Shown in pieces: positions 62,218 to 64,000 of a stretch of 64,000 nucleotides of DNA; position 1 is the first letter of the stretch; each line of letters begins with the position of its first letter. The stretch lies in contig NZ_CP133020.1 of assembly GCF_030866825.1 (NCBI RefSeq), positions 2,790,001-2,854,000 of the forward strand. The letters are read 5' to 3'. Source of the stretch: Rathayibacter sp. SW19 (GTDB taxonomy: Bacteria; Actinomycetota; Actinomycetes; Actinomycetales; Microbacteriaceae). The notes beneath the pieces were generated by a model. That model saw only the letters and a list, made by a program, of their open reading frames with translations. It had not been told where the DNA came from and made no database searches. Position numbers and translations under genes: made by a program.

Positions 62218-64000
62218 ATGTCCCAGAAGATCGAGGATTATGCCCTGATCAGCGACTGCTACACCGCCGGCTTGATCGGCACGGACGGCAGTCTCGACTG
62301 GTTGTGCCTGCCACGCTACGACTCTGCATCGGTCTTCGGTGCGTTGCTCGGCACAGAAGATCACGGCCGTTGGCTGTTGGCCCCGGTCGACCCGAACGCC
62401 ACGAGCACGCGGCGATACGACGGAGACACTTTCATCCTGATCACAACGTGGACAACGCCGACCGGCGTGGTCGAAGTCACCGACTTGATGCCCCACGGCG
62501 ACCACAGGGCCGACGTGCTCCGGCGGGTGCGCGGCGTCAGCGGCACAGTATCGATGACCCAAGACCTGCGATTGCGCTTCGGCTATGCGACGGCGATCCC
62601 CTGGGTTCGCCAGGTGCAGAATGAGGAACGCCCGACGCTTGTGGCGGCTGCCGGCCCTGATGCGATTGTCGTGCGCGGGCCGGCGCTACGGGCCAGAGAC
62701 CATAGCCATCAGGGTGTTTTCACCGTTGCCGCCGGCGAACTCGTCGACATCTCGCTCACCTGGTACCCGTCACACAAGGAACCGCCCGATCCGCCCGACG
62801 TGGCAGAACGGATCGAGCACACGCGCGAGTTCTGGACGGAGTGGTCTTCGACGTGTTGTCACGATGGCCCGTATCGCGCTGAGGTGATCCGGTCGCTCCT
62901 GGTTCTGCGTGCTCTGACACACGACCAGACTGGCGGGATTGTCGCTGCCGCGACCACCTCGCTCCCCGAGAGCTTCGGGGGCGAACGTAATTGGGACTAT
63001 CGGTACGTCTGGTTGCGCGACGCTTCGCTGACGCTCAGCGTGCTGCTGGCACACGGCATCAGCGACGAAGTCGACCATTGGCGCAAGTGGTTGCTGCGTG
63101 CCGTTGCCGGGGATCCGAGCGACGTGCAGATCATGTACGGTCTGGCGGGCGAGCGTTACCTGCCTGAGCGCGCCCTGACCAGCCTGCCGGGCTACCAGGG
63201 TGCGTCGCCGGTGCGTGTCGGCAATGGCGCGGCGGAGCAGTTCCAGGCCGATGTGATCGGCGAGACGATGCTCGCACTGCACGCTGCCCGCGTTGCGGGG
63301 GTGCAGGAGGGCCCGAACTCCTGGTCGGTGCAACGCGCGCTGGTCGTGCAATTGGAGAAGGTCTGGCATCTGCCCGACCAAGGGATCTGGGAGATACGCG
63401 GGGAACCACGCGAGTTCACCCACTCGCGTGTGATGGTCTGGGCCGGGTTCGACTGTGCTGTGCGCGCCGTCGAGGAGTTCGGCCTGCCGGGGCCATCAAA
63501 GCGCTGGGCTCGAATTCGTGACGAGGTGCGCGCCGAAATCGAAGCGAAGGGCGTCGATCCGGTGCGCGGCTGCTTCACCCAGTATTTCGGCGGGACCGAG
63601 GTGGATGCGGCGCTTCTGCAGCTTCCGCAGGCCGGCTTCTGCGCGGCGGACGACCCGCGGATGCTGCGTACTGTTGCTGCGATCGAGAACGACCTCCTCC
63701 GCGACGGCCTGCCGCTGCGCTACCGCACGGAGAAGGGGGTCGACGGGCTGCCGGCCGGTGAGCATCCGTTCTTGGCATGTTCGTTCTGGCTGGCCGAGCA
63801 GTACGCTCGCTCCGGTCGGCTCAACGACGCGCGCGTGCTCATGGACCGACTCGTCACGCTCACCAACGATGTGGGACTGCTCAGTGAGGAATACGACGTT
63901 GAGAACAATCGTCAGGCGGGCAACACCCCCCAGGCGCTGTCCCATCTCGCACTGGTGCGCGCGGTGGATGCGCTGACGGAGGCTATCGCGAGTTCGACGA
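62218..64000 (+). CDS. glycoside hydrolase family 15 protein (glucoamylase/trehalase type), runs off the right edge
   Basis: The frame is open from the ATG at 62218 to the window end (594 codons). It starts IEDYALISDCYTAGLIGTDG, the usual N-terminal beta domain, and has NWDYRYVWLRDASLTL of the (alpha/alpha)6 barrel, then GIWEIRGEPREFTHSRVMVW with the general acid glutamate. In actinobacteria such proteins are often trehalases. Close to otsAB and zwf, trehalose breakdown to glucose for the pentose phosphate route is plausible. Confidence 0.88.
   Translation, partial: MSQKIEDYALISDCYTAGLIGTDGSLDWLCLPRYDSASVFGALLGTEDHGRWLLAPVDPNATSTRRYDGDTFILITTWTTPTGVVEVTDLMPHGDHRADVLRRVRGVSGTVSMTQDLRLRFGYATAIPWVRQVQNEERPTLVAAAGPDAIVVRGPALRARDHSHQGVFTVAAGELVDISLTWYPSHKEPPDPPDVAERIEHTREFWTEWSSTCCHDGPYRAEVIRSLLVLRALTHDQTGGIVAAATTSLPESFGGERNWDYRYVWLRDASLTLSVLLAHGISDEVDHWRKWLLRAVAGDPSDVQIMYGLAGERYLPERALTSLPGYQGASPVRVGNGAAEQFQADVIGETMLALHAARVAGVQEGPNSWSVQRALVVQLEKVWHLPDQGIWEIRGEPREFTHSRVMVWAGFDCAVRAVEEFGLPGPSKRWARIRDEVRAEIEAKGVDPVRGCFTQYFGGTEVDAALLQLPQAGFCAADDPRMLRTVAAIENDLLRDGLPLRYRTEKGVDGLPAGEHPFLACSFWLAEQYARSGRLNDARVLMDRLVTLTNDVGLLSEEYDVENNRQAGNTPQALSHLALVRAVDALTEAIASST

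Overview
The window looks like chromosome from a high-GC Gram-positive bacterium, most likely an actinobacterium of the Microbacteriaceae type. The reasons are strong GC bias at third codon positions, frequent GTG starts, a DUF222/HNH endonuclease gene, a DUF6458 protein, otsAB, and an ilvD-ilvB-ilvN-ilvC block. This assignment is inferred from gene content and style only; no 16S gene is present.

Bases 1-5747 are a gene graveyard: a partial alpha/beta hydrolase, a dehydrogenase remnant, an HTH-TetR hybrid frame-shifted by a 13-bp tandem duplication, a broken AbiEi-type antitoxin, a toxin-antitoxin pair whose BrnT-like toxin is frame-shifted while its antitoxin is intact, a multiply frame-shifted tyrosine integrase, and one intact secreted or membrane-anchored serine hydrolase of the beta-lactamase fold.

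Bases 5748-19728 form a genomic island of about 14 kb inserted at the 3' end of a tRNA-Gln(CTG). A 41-bp direct repeat of the tRNA 3' half marks both ends, and a near-identical 20-bp motif lies just inside each end. The main cargo is a complete Wadjet-type anti-plasmid operon, jetA-jetB-jetC-jetD (6771-13583, every junction overlapping), preceded by a KfrA-like DNA-binding coiled-coil gene with a palindromic promoter region. The right half is decaying: a membrane protein with a nonsense mutation, a PIN-domain protein, a frame-shifted IS256-type element, an IS3 orfA scrap, the 5' part of a group II intron, and an excisionase without an integrase. The island is therefore probably stranded.

Bases 19729-40199 are mostly core chromosome: a thioredoxin-reductase-like flavoprotein, gltX (which probably charges the adjacent tRNA-Gln type), an HNH endonuclease with a LexA-like box, a LysR/aminotransferase pair, a fumarylacetoacetate hydrolase-family gene, ilvE, leuB, an MFS efflux pump with a divergent TetR gene, serA, cutC, and ilvC-ilvN-ilvB-ilvD. 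Branched-chain amino acid synthesis is thus largely gathered on the minus strand.

Bases 40289-51795 hold a probable carbohydrate uptake and catabolism locus: a ROK repressor divergent from a Gfo/Idh/MocA oxidoreductase, a xylose-isomerase-like TIM barrel protein, an oligopeptide-type ABC transporter with a permease-ATPase fusion, a lipoprotein binding protein, an oxidoreductase-aldo/keto reductase fusion and a second TIM barrel isomerase.

Bases 51936-64000 contain otsA-otsB (trehalose synthesis, joined by two in-frame five-codon minicistrons), a YhgE/Pip membrane protein, an MMPL transporter fused to a degenerate ABC-ATPase domain with its TetR regulator, two small unknown genes, zwf, and a glycoside hydrolase family 15 gene running off the right edge.
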